Assembly: GCF_030811595.1 (NCBI RefSeq)
Contig: NZ_JAUSRB010000002.1
Span: 434,001 to 498,000, forward strand
Source: Streptosporangium brasiliense
GTDB lineage: Bacteria; Actinomycetota; Actinomycetes; Streptosporangiales; Streptosporangiaceae
Length of the DNA stretch: 64,000 nucleotides
Reading direction: 5' to 3'
Every line of letters starts with the position of its first letter. The first letter of the stretch is position 1. The position numbers were made by a program, and so were the translations under genes. Below are positions 1 through 8,727 of the stretch, one piece after another. The notes beneath the pieces were generated by a model, which ran no database searches, was not told where the DNA came from, and was given only the letters and a program-made list of their open reading frames with translations.

Positions 1-150
1 TTCGACATCGGCGAGCAGATCATCGCCGCCGTACTCGGCGATCACCTGCCCCAGGAGCTCGCCGAGCAGCCGCACGTCCGCGCGCAGCGCGTCGGGCATC
101 TCGGTGACGGCGGAAGAACGTTCTGCCTGCTGGTGCGCGATTGCGGACAT
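1..150 (-). CDS. ppc: Phosphoenolpyruvate carboxylase, N-terminal fragment (runs off left edge)
   Basis: Only the first 50 codons are present. They start at an ATG whose complement lies at 148-150 and continue off the left edge. The peptide begins MSAIAHQQAE and continues LRADVRLLGELLGQVI and GGDDLLADVE, the characteristic opening of actinobacterial PEP carboxylase, where the family normally has a D-x-R-x-LG-x-LLG motif followed by a GG-x-x-LL-x-x-VE segment. The enzyme carboxylates phosphoenolpyruvate with bicarbonate to oxaloacetate, an anaplerotic cytosolic reaction. The catalytic part is outside the window, so the call rests on the N-terminus alone. Confidence 0.8.
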   Translation of the reverse strand, partial: MSAIAHQQAERSSAVTEMPDALRADVRLLGELLGQVIAEYGGDDLLADVE

Positions 151-215
151 GTTTGCCAGCGTAGCCAGTCCGTTTTCTCCGGCGGAGACTGGTCTCACCT
201 ATTGGACTAGACCAT

Positions 216-1934
216 TCAGTTCGGCTGCGAGGTCGCCGCCAGGATCTCGGGATATCGCCGGAACCCGAGGTCACCGGCGATCCGGCGGCCGCCCCAGGAG
301 ATCAGCAGGCCGTACGGCAGGGCCAGGGCGCTGACCCAGGTGAGGCCGAGCAGGACCGGCAGCGCGACCGGCAGCGCCAGCAGGCTGCTGCCGATCATCG
401 CGCCGAAGGAGGCGGCGAAGGCGACGCCGCCCTGTCCTGGCGCGGCGCCGGTGAAGGCGTTGAGCCGCTCGGGCACCGTGTACGGCAGGAGCACACTCGT
501 CATGGCCCCCACCCCGAGCCCGACGCCGAGGACGCCCCACGCGGTGAGCGCGGCCGGGAGGGCCCACCGGAGGTCTCCGGCGAGGACGGCGGCGACCACG
601 GCCAGCACGGCCAGCGTCGGGGCCGCGATCGTCACGACGGCCAGGTGCCGCCCGGCGAGGTCGGCCCGCCAGTCCCGGCCGGTGCCGTAGATCATGGAGT
701 TCATCCACAGCGAGCGGCCGTCGATGCCGAAGGAGTTGGACGTCTGCAGGCCGATCATCACCGCGCCGAGGCAGGCGGGGGCGATCGCCATGGCCATGCC
801 GGTCGGCCCGGACCCGTCACCGCGGGTCAGGGAGAAGGACATGATGCCGGTGACTGCGATGGCGGCGAACCAGCCGACCCGGCCCCGGGGGTCACGGCGG
901 GCGTACTTGAGCTCCTTGGTGGCGACCGCGGCGAGCGGCCCGTCGGGCAGGACGCGCGCCAGCAGGCCCCTGGAGTTGCGGACCGAGGCGGCCTCGGTGG
1001 AGGCGTCGGTCGTCACCAGCGCCCGGCGGAGCGCCGCGATCCAGAGCCGGCCGATCACGACGACCAGGACCGCGAGGAAGGCCAGCTCGCCGGCCGCCAC
1101 GGCGCCGCCGTCGGTGATGGCGTGCGCCGCCATGCCGGGCGGGGTCCAGCGGAGCACCGAGGCGACCTCACGCAGCATCCCGGCCGGGTCGCCCGCCAGG
1201 CCGCCGTTGAGCAGCAGGTTGGGGAGCTGCGCGGCCAGGATGAAGAAGATCACCGAGACGGCGAGCACGTCCCGGCCCCGGCGGGTGCGCAGGATGCCGG
1301 ACAGGGAGGTGGTGACCAGCCGCGAGGTGACGATGCAGAGCGCGAACTGCAGCAGCACCGCGACGGCGCCCAGGAGCACCCCGCCGGCCCCGGTGGCCAG
1401 GCCCGCGACCGCCCCGGCCGTGACGACCAGCGTGGCGATCGGCCAGACCCCGGTGACCGAGGCGGCGAACATGCCGGCGGCGAGCTGGCCGGTCCGCAGC
1501 GGGAACAGCGACAGCCGGGACGGGTCGAGCGTGTCGTCCAGGCCGAACGCCAGCAGCGGGACGATCACCCAGCCCGTCAGGAAGACGGTGAACAGCACGG
1601 TCACGACGTCCGCCGCGATGTCGGCGGGCGCGAAGCGGAGCATGCTCATCCCGAGGAACCCGAGAGTCGCCACGGTGAGCGCGGCGATCACGGTGAAGAC
1701 GAATCCGAGCAGCCGCTCGGTGCTGCCGCGCAGGTTCCCGGCGACCAGCCGGAGCTTGAGCCGGACGAAGACCGCGGGCCCCACCCGGACGGGGGCGTCC
1801 GCGCCGCGTTCCGGGCCCGCCGCGCCCGTGCGGGGGCCGCCGGCGTGCGGACCGCCGCCCGCCGCGCTCATGCCGGGGCCGTCCATCCGGCCGTCACCGC
1901 CCGCCGCGCTCATGCCGAGGTCGCGCCCAGCCAT
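216..1934 (-). CDS. ABC exporter permease, multi-span membrane protein
   Basis: About 572 residues. After an Ala/Gly/Pro-rich cytoplasmic N-terminus of about 45 residues with two MSAAGG copies, there are many hydrophobic spans, such as VIAALTVATLGFLGM near residue 75 and WVIVPLLAFGL near 125. The layout of two bundles of about six helices split by a loop near TKELKYARRDPRGRVGW fits ABC-2-type exporters. It overlaps the 3' end of the upstream ATPase gene by 25 bases, so the two are surely cotranslated. I chose the ATG with complement at 1932-1934; inner Met codons of the repeats are alternatives. The substrate cannot be read from sequence. Confidence 0.8.
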   Translation of the reverse strand: MAGRDLGMSAAGGDGRMDGPGMSAAGGGPHAGGPRTGAAGPERGADAPVRVGPAVFVRLKLRLVAGNLRGSTERLLGFVFTVIAALTVATLGFLGMSMLRFAPADIAADVVTVLFTVFLTGWVIVPLLAFGLDDTLDPSRLSLFPLRTGQLAAGMFAASVTGVWPIATLVVTAGAVAGLATGAGGVLLGAVAVLLQFALCIVTSRLVTTSLSGILRTRRGRDVLAVSVIFFILAAQLPNLLLNGGLAGDPAGMLREVASVLRWTPPGMAAHAITDGGAVAAGELAFLAVLVVVIGRLWIAALRRALVTTDASTEAASVRNSRGLLARVLPDGPLAAVATKELKYARRDPRGRVGWFAAIAVTGIMSFSLTRGDGSGPTGMAMAIAPACLGAVMIGLQTSNSFGIDGRSLWMNSMIYGTGRDWRADLAGRHLAVVTIAAPTLAVLAVVAAVLAGDLRWALPAALTAWGVLGVGLGVGAMTSVLLPYTVPERLNAFTGAAPGQGGVAFAASFGAMIGSSLLALPVALPVLLGLTWVSALALPYGLLISWGGRRIAGDLGFRRYPEILAATSQPN

Positions 1935-2695
1935 GACAGGCCCTCCCCTCCGCCACCGCCGTCGTCGCCGCGGACGCCGACCAGTCCGAGGAACGCCTCG
2001 TTGAGGCTGCGCCCCGCGCGGACCTGGTCCAGCGGGCCCTGGGCGACGATCTGGCCACGGTTCATCACCGAGACCCAGTCGCACAGACGCTCGACGAGCT
2101 CCATCACGTGGCTGGAGAAGACGACGGTCGAGCCGGAGGCGGTGTAGCGTCGGAGCACCTCGACCAGCGTGTTGGCGCTGACCGGGTCGACGCCCTCGAA
2201 CGGCTCGTCCAGGAAGAGCACCCTGGGGTTGTGCAGCAGCGCGGCGGCCAGACCGATCTTCTTGCGCATGCCGGTCGAGTAGTCGACGACGAGCTTGTCG
2301 GCCGACTCCGCCAGGTCCATGACCCGCAGCAGCTCCTCGGCCCGCTGCTCCACCTCGGCCTTGGGGATGCCCCGGAGCTGGCCGTTGTAGGAGAGCAGCT
2401 CCCGGCCCGACAGCCGCTCGAACAGGCGCAGGCCCTCGGGGAGCACGCCGATGCGGCCTTTGACGGGGACCGGGTCGCGCCAGACGTCGAGGCCGTCGAT
2501 ATGGACGGCGCCGCCGTCCGGGCGGAGCAGGCCGGTGACCATGCTGAGCGTGGTGGTCTTGCCGGCGCCGTTGGGACCGACCAGACCGGCGAAACTGCCA
2601 CGCGGCACGATGAGGTCGACACCGCCCACGGCCACCTGCTGCCCGAATCTCTTGAAGAGCTGCTGCGTGCGTACCGCGTCGGCTATGTCGGTCAT
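1910..2695 (-). CDS. ABC transporter ATP-binding protein
   Basis: About 261 residues with all ABC ATPase motifs: Walker A GPNGAGKTT, a signature-like YSTGMRKK (usual form LSxGxxxK), Walker B VLFLDEPFEG and the switch region VVFSSHVMELVE. The DPVSANTL segment and the STGMRKK variant resemble exporter ATPases of the CcmA/NatA class. It powers the permease encoded by the overlapping downstream gene. A Gly-rich tail (GGGGGEG) precedes the stop. An in-frame GTG nine bases upstream (complement at 2702-2704) would add three residues; neither start has a strong ribosome-binding site. Confidence 0.9.
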   Translation of the reverse strand: MTDIADAVRTQQLFKRFGQQVAVGGVDLIVPRGSFAGLVGPNGAGKTTTLSMVTGLLRPDGGAVHIDGLDVWRDPVPVKGRIGVLPEGLRLFERLSGRELLSYNGQLRGIPKAEVEQRAEELLRVMDLAESADKLVVDYSTGMRKKIGLAAALLHNPRVLFLDEPFEGVDPVSANTLVEVLRRYTASGSTVVFSSHVMELVERLCDWVSVMNRGQIVAQGPLDQVRAGRSLNEAFLGLVGVRGDDGGGGGEGLSWLGATSA

Positions 2696-2704
2696 GACAC
2701 CCAC

Positions 2705-2938
2705 TTTGGCAGAATTTCCGATTTTGAGGATCAGGTCTCCGGCCGGGCAACGAACGGCCGCCCCCGATAGTTCGCCGTGTCAGGAAACGGTTACCCTGCT
2801 GAGGATGGGCGGGTGCCGGGGCGCGACCGGCGCGCCGGACGGAGTGCGGTGCCGGAGACGGCGTGCCGCACCCGCCGGGATCACCCGGAGCGGGATCACC
2901 CGGAGACCGTGTGGAGCGGATAGGAGTGGAAGAACCCG
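2705..2938. promoter_or_regulatory. Divergent intergenic region between ABC exporter and carboxylase operon
   Basis: Non-coding 234 bases between divergently transcribed genes, so promoters in both directions are expected. The segment near 2780-2810 (AAACGGTTACCCTGCTG) holds a TTACCCT element that could be a -10 for the carboxylase gene; this is a visual guess. Just before the gene lies a perfect 15-bp tandem duplication. A purine-rich stretch (GGAGTGGAAGAA) a few bases before the ATG at 2939 is the probable ribosome-binding site. Confidence 0.4.
2876..2905. repeat. 15-bp perfect tandem duplication in carboxylase leader
   Basis: CGGGATCACCCGGAG occurs twice head to tail (2876-2890 and 2891-2905), ending about 33 bases upstream of the carboxylase ATG. 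Each unit contains an imperfect dyad (CGGGATCACCCG), so it could form two small hairpins or two protein half-sites in the 5' leader. No function is known to me. Confidence 0.7.
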
Positions 2939-4531
2939 ATGAGCGCTGAGCCGGTGGCCGCCGGGATCGACATTCACACCACGGCCGGCAAACTCGCCGA
3001 CCTGGAACGGCGCCTGGACGAGGCGGCTCACGCCGGCTCCGCGCGCGCGGTGGACAAGCAGCACGCCAAGGGCAAGATGACCGCCCGGGAGCGGGTGCTG
3101 GAGCTGCTGGACGACGACAGTTTCGTGGAGTTCGACGAGCTGGCCAGACACCGGTCCACGAGTTTCGGCCTGGAGCGCGAGCGCCCGTACGGCGACGGCG
3201 TGGTGACCGGCTACGGCACGGTCGACGGCCGTCCGGTGGCGGTGTTCGCCCAGGACTTCACGGTGTTCGGCGGATCGCTGGGCGAGGTCTTCGGCGAGAA
3301 GATCGTCAAGGTGATGGACCACGCGCTGAAGACCGGCTGCCCGGTGATCGGCATCAACGACTCCGGCGGGGCGCGCATCCAGGAGGGCGTCGTCTCCCTG
3401 GGCCTGTACGCCGAGATCTTCAAGCGGAACGTGCACGCCTCCGGGGTGATCCCGCAGATCTCACTGATCATGGGCCCGTGCGCGGGCGGCGCCGTCTACT
3501 CGCCCGCGCTCACCGACTTCGTGCTGATGGTGTCGGAGAAGTCGCACATGTTCATCACGGGCCCCGACGTCATCAAGACGGTCACCGGCGAGGAGGTGAC
3601 GTTCGAGGAGCTCGGCGGCGCGCACACGCACAACTCCAGGTCGGGCGTGGCCCACTACGAGGCCGCCGACGAGGCCGACTGCCTGGAGTTCGCCAGGGCG
3701 CTGCTGTCCTACCTGCCCTCCAACAACCTGGACGAGGCTCCGGCCTTCGACGTGGATCCGGTCCTTTCCACCACCGACGAGGACCGCGAGCTCGACACGC
3801 TGATCCCGGATTCGGCGAACCAGCCCTACGACATGCACACGGTCATCGGGCACGTCCTCGACGACGCCGAATTCCTTGAGGTGCACGCGCAATTCGCGCC
3901 CAACATCGTCGTGGGTTTCGGTCGGGTCGAAGGGCGTTCCGTGGGGGTCGTGGCCAACCAGCCGCTGAGTTTCGCCGGGACGCTGGACATCGCCGCTTCG
4001 GAGAAAGCCGCGAGATTCGTCCGGACGTGCGACGCCTTTAACATTCCGGTGCTGACATTCGTGGACGTTCCCGGCTTCCTTCCGGGCACCGACCAGGAAT
4101 GGAACGGAATCATCCGCCGCGGCGCCAAGCTGCTCTACGCCTACGCCGAGGCGACCGTGCCGCTGGTCACGGTGATCACCCGCAAGGCGTACGGCGGGGC
4201 CTACGACGTCATGGGCTCCAAGCACCTGGGCGCCGACGTCAATCTGGCCTGGCCGACCGCGCAGATCGCGGTGATGGGCGCGCAGGGCGCGGTCAACATC
4301 CTCTACCGGCGGGAGCTGGCCGCGGCCGACGATCCCGACGCCCAGCGGGCCCGGCTCGTCACCGAGTACGAAGACACCCTCGCCAACCCGTATCTCGCGG
4401 CCGAACGTGGGTATGTGGACGCCGTGATCCGCCCGTCCGAGACCCGAGTCCAGATCGTCAGGGCACTGCGCGCCCTGCGCAACAAGCGCACGAGCCTGCC
4501 CCCGAAGAAGCATGGGAACATCCCGCTATGA
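2939..4531 (+). CDS. pccB: Acyl-CoA carboxylase beta subunit (propionyl/acetyl-CoA carboxyltransferase)
   Basis: 530 residues, the normal length of actinobacterial AccD5/PccB carboxyltransferases. The enzyme transfers CO2 from carboxybiotin to acyl-CoA (propionyl- and often acetyl-CoA) to give methylmalonyl- or malonyl-CoA. Visible crotonase-fold landmarks are [17 protein letters not shown], the acyl-CoA oxyanion segment GGARIQEGV and [17 protein letters not shown]. The C-terminal carboxybiotin side contains [14 protein letters not shown] sequence ([14 protein letters not shown]) and [12 protein letters not shown]. The stop overlaps the start of the epsilon-subunit gene (ATGA). The partner biotinylated alpha chain is probably the gene at 25445-27202, about 20 kb away. 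The M. tuberculosis orthologue would be AccD5, linked to AccE5. Confidence 0.95.
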   Translation: MSAEPVAAGIDIHTTAGKLADLERRLDEAAHAGSARAVDKQHAKGKMTARERVLELLDDDSFVEFDELARHRSTSFGLERERPYGDGVVTGYGTVDGRPVAVFAQDFTVFGGSLGEVFGEKIVKVMDHALKTGCPVIGINDSGGARIQEGVVSLGLYAEIFKRNVHASGVIPQISLIMGPCAGGAVYSPALTDFVLMVSEKSHMFITGPDVIKTVTGEEVTFEELGGAHTHNSRSGVAHYEAADEADCLEFARALLSYLPSNNLDEAPAFDVDPVLSTTDEDRELDTLIPDSANQPYDMHTVIGHVLDDAEFLEVHAQFAPNIVVGFGRVEGRSVGVVANQPLSFAGTLDIAASEKAARFVRTCDAFNIPVLTFVDVPGFLPGTDQEWNGIIRRGAKLLYAYAEATVPLVTVITRKAYGGAYDVMGSKHLGADVNLAWPTAQIAVMGAQGAVNILYRRELAAADDPDAQRARLVTEYEDTLANPYLAAERGYVDAVIRPSETRVQIVRALRALRNKRTSLPPKKHGNIPL

Positions 4532-4725
4532 CGCACCTGAGGATCGTCCGTGGGGACGCGACGCAAGAGGAGATCGCCGCACTGGTGATCGCGCTCGCGT
4601 CACAGGCGGATCCGGCGCCGAAAGCCGTACGGAAGACCGGAACCTGGCGTAATCCCACACATCGCATGCGAAAACCTCTTCCGATCGGACAAGGCGCATG
4701 GAGATCAAGCGGACTGCCGAGATAG
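4528..4725 (+). CDS. accE: Acyl-CoA carboxylase epsilon subunit
   Basis: 65-residue protein starting in the ATGA overlap with the carboxyltransferase gene. It begins [20 protein letters not shown] and ends with [10 protein letters not shown]. An RVVRG-type N-terminus and a W-R-x-SG-LPR tail are the hallmarks of actinobacterial AccE/PccE subunits, which bind and stimulate the beta subunit of AccA3-AccD5-type complexes. Its middle is variable and basic, as usual for the family. Close coupling to pccB supports the call. Confidence 0.9.
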   Translation: MTHLRIVRGDATQEEIAALVIALASQADPAPKAVRKTGTWRNPTHRMRKPLPIGQGAWRSSGLPR

Positions 4726-4826
4726 ATCCCAAGAACGGGGTGTCAAGTTGCGCGAGAGTTGGGACTATCTAAGAAATGGGCGCATATAGTCAGCCGATCA
4801 GCTAGTTCCGAGGCCTGGAGGACGAC
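4726..4826 (+). promoter_or_regulatory. A+T-richer intergenic region with inverted repeat, promoter of NYN gene
   Basis: The 101 bases before the NYN gene are clearly less G+C-rich than their surroundings. They contain an inverted repeat GACTAT (4763-4768) and ATAGTC (4786-4791), 17 bases apart. The ATG at 4827 is preceded by GGAGGACGAC, a good ribosome-binding site. A TTGCGC...TATCTA arrangement around 4748-4771 might be a promoter, but its spacing is poor. Confidence 0.4.
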
Positions 4827-5774
4827 ATGACCATCCTGGACCTCAGCTCCCATCCCGTCGCCGCGAAGTACGCAGTCTTGGTGGACGTGGGGTATCTGTA
4901 CGCGGCGGCGGGGGAAGTGCTTCTCGGCGCCAAGGAGCGCAAAGAATACCGCGTCGCGGCTGACGAGCTCATCCAGGCGCTGCAGAAACACGCCGAGACC
5001 CGCATTCACGGCGAGCTGCTGAGGATCTACTGGTACGACGCCGCGCGCGACCGGGTGCCGACCGTGGACCAGCGCGTCATCGCCCAGCTCCCCTGGGTCA
5101 AGGTGCGCCTGGGCAACCTCAACGCGCGGGGCCAGCAGAAGGGTGTGGACGCGCAGATCAGGAGCGACCTGGAGGCGCTGGCCAGGCATCACGCGGTGAG
5201 CGACACGATCCTGCTGGCCGGGGACGAGGACATGGTCCCCGCCGTCGAGGCCGCCCAGGCCTACGGCGTCCGGATCCACCTGTGGGGCGTCGAGCCGCCC
5301 TACGGCACCAACCAGGCCGAGCGCCTCGTCTGGGAGTCCGACACCGTCGAGATCATCACCGCCGACTTCCTCCGCTCCTTCTTCAGCCGCACCCCGGTCC
5401 CCGTCCCCGTCCCCGCCGCCCCGGTGGCCCCCTCCCCCGCCCAGGTCTTCGCCGCCCGCACCCCCGCCGCGGTCAAGCCCAAGGCACCCGTCGGCCAGAT
5501 CGCCAAGCTCGGCCCCAGCCGCCCCCGGGTCGAGGAGGTCGGCGAGCACGTGGCCCAGAAGTGGATCCTCACCCGCGGCCGCGACAACATCCGCGACCTG
5601 CTCCCCGGCCCGATCCTCCCCACGGTCATCGACACCGAGCTCCTCATCGAGGCGGAGAAGGAGCTCGGCCACTCCCTGCGCCCCTACCCCGAGGCCAGGG
5701 TCTGGCTCCGCGACGGTTTCTGGGCCCGCGTCTACCGGGAATTCGAGATCGGAGTCGGCGTCTCCTCCAAGTGA
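4827..5774 (+). CDS. NYN domain protein (LabA/DUF88-like putative ribonuclease)
   Basis: 315 residues. The N-terminal ~185 residues match the NYN/PIN-like fold: acidic strand VLVDVGYLYAA near residue 18, GVDAQIRSDLEALA near 110, and LLAGDEDMVPAVEAA near 130, together giving the acidic metal-binding cluster of this nuclease superfamily. A Pro/Ala/Val-rich linker (about 192-230) joins a C-terminal domain (VAQKWILTRGRDNIRDLLPG onward) that resembles the OST-HTH/LOTUS-type extensions often fused to NYN domains; that assignment is tentative. Likely an RNA-processing or regulatory nuclease in the cytosol. Strong ribosome-binding site, monocistronic. Confidence 0.8.
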   Translation: MTILDLSSHPVAAKYAVLVDVGYLYAAAGEVLLGAKERKEYRVAADELIQALQKHAETRIHGELLRIYWYDAARDRVPTVDQRVIAQLPWVKVRLGNLNARGQQKGVDAQIRSDLEALARHHAVSDTILLAGDEDMVPAVEAAQAYGVRIHLWGVEPPYGTNQAERLVWESDTVEIITADFLRSFFSRTPVPVPVPAAPVAPSPAQVFAARTPAAVKPKAPVGQIAKLGPSRPRVEEVGEHVAQKWILTRGRDNIRDLLPGPILPTVIDTELLIEAEKELGHSLRPYPEARVWLRDGFWARVYREFEIGVGVSSK

Positions 5775-5843
5775 CCGGGCGCCTGACGGTCGCGTCCGAT
5801 TCCCGCCAGTCGCCCGGAATGCGCTGCGGCTAACGTCGTCAGT

Positions 5844-7244
5844 GTGTCCGTGAGAGAGCTTGACTTCGATTCCTGTTACCGCGCGGTGACCGCGAGGGAC
5901 GCCCGGTTCGACGGGCGGTTCTACACGGCGGTCACCTCCACGCACATCTACTGCCGGCCGATCTGCCCCGCCCGCACCCCCGCCTCCCGCAACGTGCGCT
6001 TCTACCGCCACGCGGCCTCCGCCGAGGCGGCCGGGTTCCGGCCCTGCAAGCGCTGCCGGCCCGAGCTCAGCCCCGGCGACCCCGGCTGGGACCACCGGGG
6101 CGACCTGATCGGCCGGGCGCTCCGGCTCATCGACGAGGGCGTGGCCGACGACGGCGGGGTCGGGGAGCTGGCCAGGCGGCTGCACATCACCGAGCGGCAC
6201 CTGCACCGGCTGTTCACCACCGAGATCGGCGTCGGGCCGCTGGCCGTCGCCAGGACCAAGCGGCTGCTGCTGGCCAAGCAGTTGCTGACCGAGACCGGGC
6301 TGTCGATCACCGACGTGGCGTTCGCCTCGGGGTTCGGGAGCGTGCGGCAGTTCAACGCGACCATGAAGGAGACCTACGGCTTCACCCCCGGCGAGCTGCG
6401 GATCACGGCGGGCCGGGCGGTCACCGACAACACGCTGACGCTCCGGCTGCACCGGCGCGAGCCGTACGAGGCGGAGTCGCTGATGCGCTTCCTCGGCGCA
6501 CGGGCGATCCCCGGGCTGGAGCACGTCGACGAGACGGGCTACCGCCGGGCCGTCCCGGGCGGCACGGTCACCCTCACCCCGGCGCCCGGCCACGTCCGGC
6601 TGGAGGTGCGCCTCGACGACACCCGCCACCTGGCCCGCATCGTCGCCCGCTGCCGCCGCCTCCTCGACCTCGACGCCGACCCCGAGGCCATCGCCGACGC
6701 CCTCGGCCAGACCTCCCTGGCCGGCCTGGTCGCCGCCCGTCCCGGCCTGCGGGTCCCGGGCGCCTGGGACGGCTTCGAGGTGGCCGTCCGCGCCGTGGTC
6801 GGCCAGCAGATCTCCGTCGCCGGCGCCCGCACCATCCTCGGCCGCATCGTCGGCCGGGCCGGCCGCCCCACCGGCGCCGAGGAGCTCACCCACCTGTTCC
6901 CCACCCCCGACGAGCTCATGGGGGCCGACCTCGACGGGCTCGGGATGACCGGACGGCGGGTGGCCACGCTGAAGGCGCTCGCCGCGAGGGTGGCGGCCGG
7001 GGAGATCGACCTGGACGGGGCCCAGGAGCCCGGGGAGGCCGTGGCCCGGCTGCTGGAGGTGCCGGGCATCGGACCGTGGACGGCCAGCTACATCGCGCTG
7101 CGGGCGCTGGGGGACCCGGACGCGTGGCCCGTGGGAGACCTCGGGCTGCGGCGGGCCATGGCGGACCTGGGCATCCCGGAAGAGCACATCGAGCGGTGGC
7201 GCCCCTGGCGGGCCTACGCCGCGCTACACCTATGGAGTTCGTGA
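5844..7244 (+). CDS. alkA: Ada N-domain / AraC HTH / AlkA fusion: DNA alkylation repair glycosylase
   Basis: 466 residues with three modules. Residues 1-80 form the Ada methylphosphotriester zinc domain, with Cys residues in YCRPICPART and FRPCKRCRPEL. Residues ~90-185 form an AraC-type HTH (ITERHLHRLFTTEIG, ITDVAFASGFGSVRQFN). Residues ~200-466 form an AlkA-like 3-methyladenine glycosylase with VGQQISVAGART, the HhH motif LLEVPGIGPWTASYIALRA and the catalytic Asp in PVGDLGLRRA. The protein would sense methylated DNA, activate transcription and excise alkylated bases. Start is a GTG at 5844. Its TGA overlaps the ATG of ogt (TGATG), so the two repair enzymes form an operon. Confidence 0.93.
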   Translation: MSVRELDFDSCYRAVTARDARFDGRFYTAVTSTHIYCRPICPARTPASRNVRFYRHAASAEAAGFRPCKRCRPELSPGDPGWDHRGDLIGRALRLIDEGVADDGGVGELARRLHITERHLHRLFTTEIGVGPLAVARTKRLLLAKQLLTETGLSITDVAFASGFGSVRQFNATMKETYGFTPGELRITAGRAVTDNTLTLRLHRREPYEAESLMRFLGARAIPGLEHVDETGYRRAVPGGTVTLTPAPGHVRLEVRLDDTRHLARIVARCRRLLDLDADPEAIADALGQTSLAGLVAARPGLRVPGAWDGFEVAVRAVVGQQISVAGARTILGRIVGRAGRPTGAEELTHLFPTPDELMGADLDGLGMTGRRVATLKALAARVAAGEIDLDGAQEPGEAVARLLEVPGIGPWTASYIALRALGDPDAWPVGDLGLRRAMADLGIPEEHIERWRPWRAYAALHLWSS

Positions 7245-7759
7245 TGATCGAGGCACAGATCCTCCCCACCCCGACCGGCCCGCTGGCGCTGCTCTCGCAC
7301 GAGGGGGTCATCGTCGCGGCGGGCTTCACCGCCGACCCGTCCGAGATGTTCGCCCGGCTCTCGCCCCGGCTGCAGGAGTCCGGCCTGCGCCAGGTGGCGG
7401 ACCTGGGCCGTCCGGCGCAGGCCGTACGTGACTACCTGGACGGCGACCTGACGGCCCTCGACGACGTCGAGCTGACGCAGCCGGGGACGCCCAAGCGGCA
7501 GCGGCTCCTGACGGCCCTGCGCCAGGTCCCGCCCGGGGTCACGATCAGCTACGCCGAGCTCGCCGAGCGGGCGGGGATGCCGAGGACGGCGGCCAGGGCC
7601 GCCGGGGCGGCGTGCGCGCAGAACCTGATCGCGCCGTTCGTCCCCTGCCACCGCATCCTGCCCTCCACCGGCGGCTTCGGCGGCTACTACTACGGCACGC
7701 CGGTCAAGCGGTGGCTGCTCACCCACGAGAACGCGCTCGCCCAGACCAGCGTCCTGTAG
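7244..7759 (+). CDS. ogt: Methylated-DNA--protein-cysteine S-methyltransferase
   Basis: 171 residues. The suicide acceptor motif PCHR is present (FVPCHRILPSTGGFGGYYYG), with the helix-turn-helix ISYAELAERAGMPRTAARAAG and the asparagine hinge NLIAPFVPCH. It removes O6-alkyl groups from guanine by transfer to its own cysteine. The ATG at 7244 overlaps the upstream stop codon; an ATG at 7232 in the same frame would add four residues. Coupling with the Ada-AlkA gene makes a compact alkylation-damage operon. Confidence 0.95.
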   Translation: MIEAQILPTPTGPLALLSHEGVIVAAGFTADPSEMFARLSPRLQESGLRQVADLGRPAQAVRDYLDGDLTALDDVELTQPGTPKRQRLLTALRQVPPGVTISYAELAERAGMPRTAARAAGAACAQNLIAPFVPCHRILPSTGGFGGYYYGTPVKRWLLTHENALAQTSVL

Positions 7760-7761
7760 GC

Positions 7762-7786
7762 GGCCGGCCCGCGCGCCGGGCCGGCC
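7762..7786. terminator. Hairpin terminator between ogt and the convergent secreted-protein gene
   Basis: Perfect 10-bp stem GGCCGGCCCG (7762-7771) with CGGGCCGGCC (7777-7786) around a 5-base loop. It lies three bases after the ogt stop and eleven bases before the stop of the convergent minus-strand gene, so it can serve both. There is no T-tract, as is common in high-GC actinobacteria. Confidence 0.7.
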
Positions 7787-7797
7787 CCCTCCTGGCG

Positions 7798-8727
7798 TCA
7801 CCTGGTCCCGGTGACGGTGCTCTGCACCTCGCCCACCTCGACGTCGCGGGTGGCGCCCGCCTCGATCGGGTCGTAGGCGAAGGGCACCACGTTGTCCTGC
7901 ACCTGGACGGGCCAGACCGAGGTGACGGTCAGCGTGTAGACCTCACGCGGCTGGTCGGCGGAGGCGCGCAGGTATCGGACGCCGCAGGTGAACTTGCCGC
8001 CCTTGACGTACGGCTTGCCGCCCGGCCCGCAGTCCTCCTTGACCTCGGCGCGGTCGGCGGTCGTGCCCGCGTCTATCTTGACGTCCCGCAGGGTGGCGGT
8101 CACGGTCGCGCTCATGAACCCCGGGATCGTGGCCGTCACCGACCGGGTGGGCGCGCCGATGCCGCCCAGCCATACCCAGGTCGGCAGGTTGACGTAGCTC
8201 CTGGCGTCCGGATTGAGCTGGATCTTCGGCTCGGGCACGGTCAGCGCGGCGCGGGCGATCTCGACGAGCTCGGCGATGGTGATCCCGCTGGGCGGGGTCG
8301 TGCCGGGCGGCACCCACACGAAGGGGTCGAGCCCGTTCCAGCAGGACACCCCGTCGGGATCGGCCCCGTTGTAGGCGGGCTTCCACCAGCGGCCCTCCTT
8401 GCCGGCCTTGTCCTTGAACTGCTTGAGGAACTCCTGGAACTTCTCCTCCGTGGCGCCCGGGGTGTAGCGGAACCACAGATTCCGCAGCGCCTCCTGGTCC
8501 TTCAGCGTCTTGTCGGCACCCTTGTCGGGTTCGTACCAGCAAGGGCGCTTGATCCGGTAGCCGTCGCTCTTGCCGCTGAGCCCGGTCCCGGTGATGATGA
8601 TCTTGGAGTTCTGTAGGCGGACCCCGGCGGTGCGGCCGTCCTGGAAGCCCTCGCCGCCGCCGCCCCCGGGATCGGCGCCCACCGGGGCGAGCAGCAGCAG
8701 TCCCGCGAGGGCCACATTCATGATCAT
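7798..8727 (-). CDS. Secreted hypothetical protein, last gene of the pilus-linked array
   Basis: 309 residues. It has a short signal peptide (MIMNVALAGLLLLAPVGA) followed by Gly-rich GGGGGEGFQDG. The mature part has one Cys pair candidate (RPCWYEP, DGVSCWNGLDPF) and a C-terminal half of beta-rich character (GFMSATVTATLRDVKIDAG, CGVRYLRASADQ). No family recognised. The ATG with complement 8725-8727 overlaps the upstream lipoprotein stop in ATGA and has GAAGGGA nine bases upstream; an upstream ATG at 8736 lacks ribosome-binding spacing. Tight coupling to the lipoprotein and the LysM-BTAD gene suggests a cell-envelope role with them. Confidence 0.75.
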   Translation of the reverse strand: MIMNVALAGLLLLAPVGADPGGGGGEGFQDGRTAGVRLQNSKIIITGTGLSGKSDGYRIKRPCWYEPDKGADKTLKDQEALRNLWFRYTPGATEEKFQEFLKQFKDKAGKEGRWWKPAYNGADPDGVSCWNGLDPFVWVPPGTTPPSGITIAELVEIARAALTVPEPKIQLNPDARSYVNLPTWVWLGGIGAPTRSVTATIPGFMSATVTATLRDVKIDAGTTADRAEVKEDCGPGGKPYVKGGKFTCGVRYLRASADQPREVYTLTVTSVWPVQVQDNVVPFAYDPIEAGATRDVEVGEVQSTVTGTR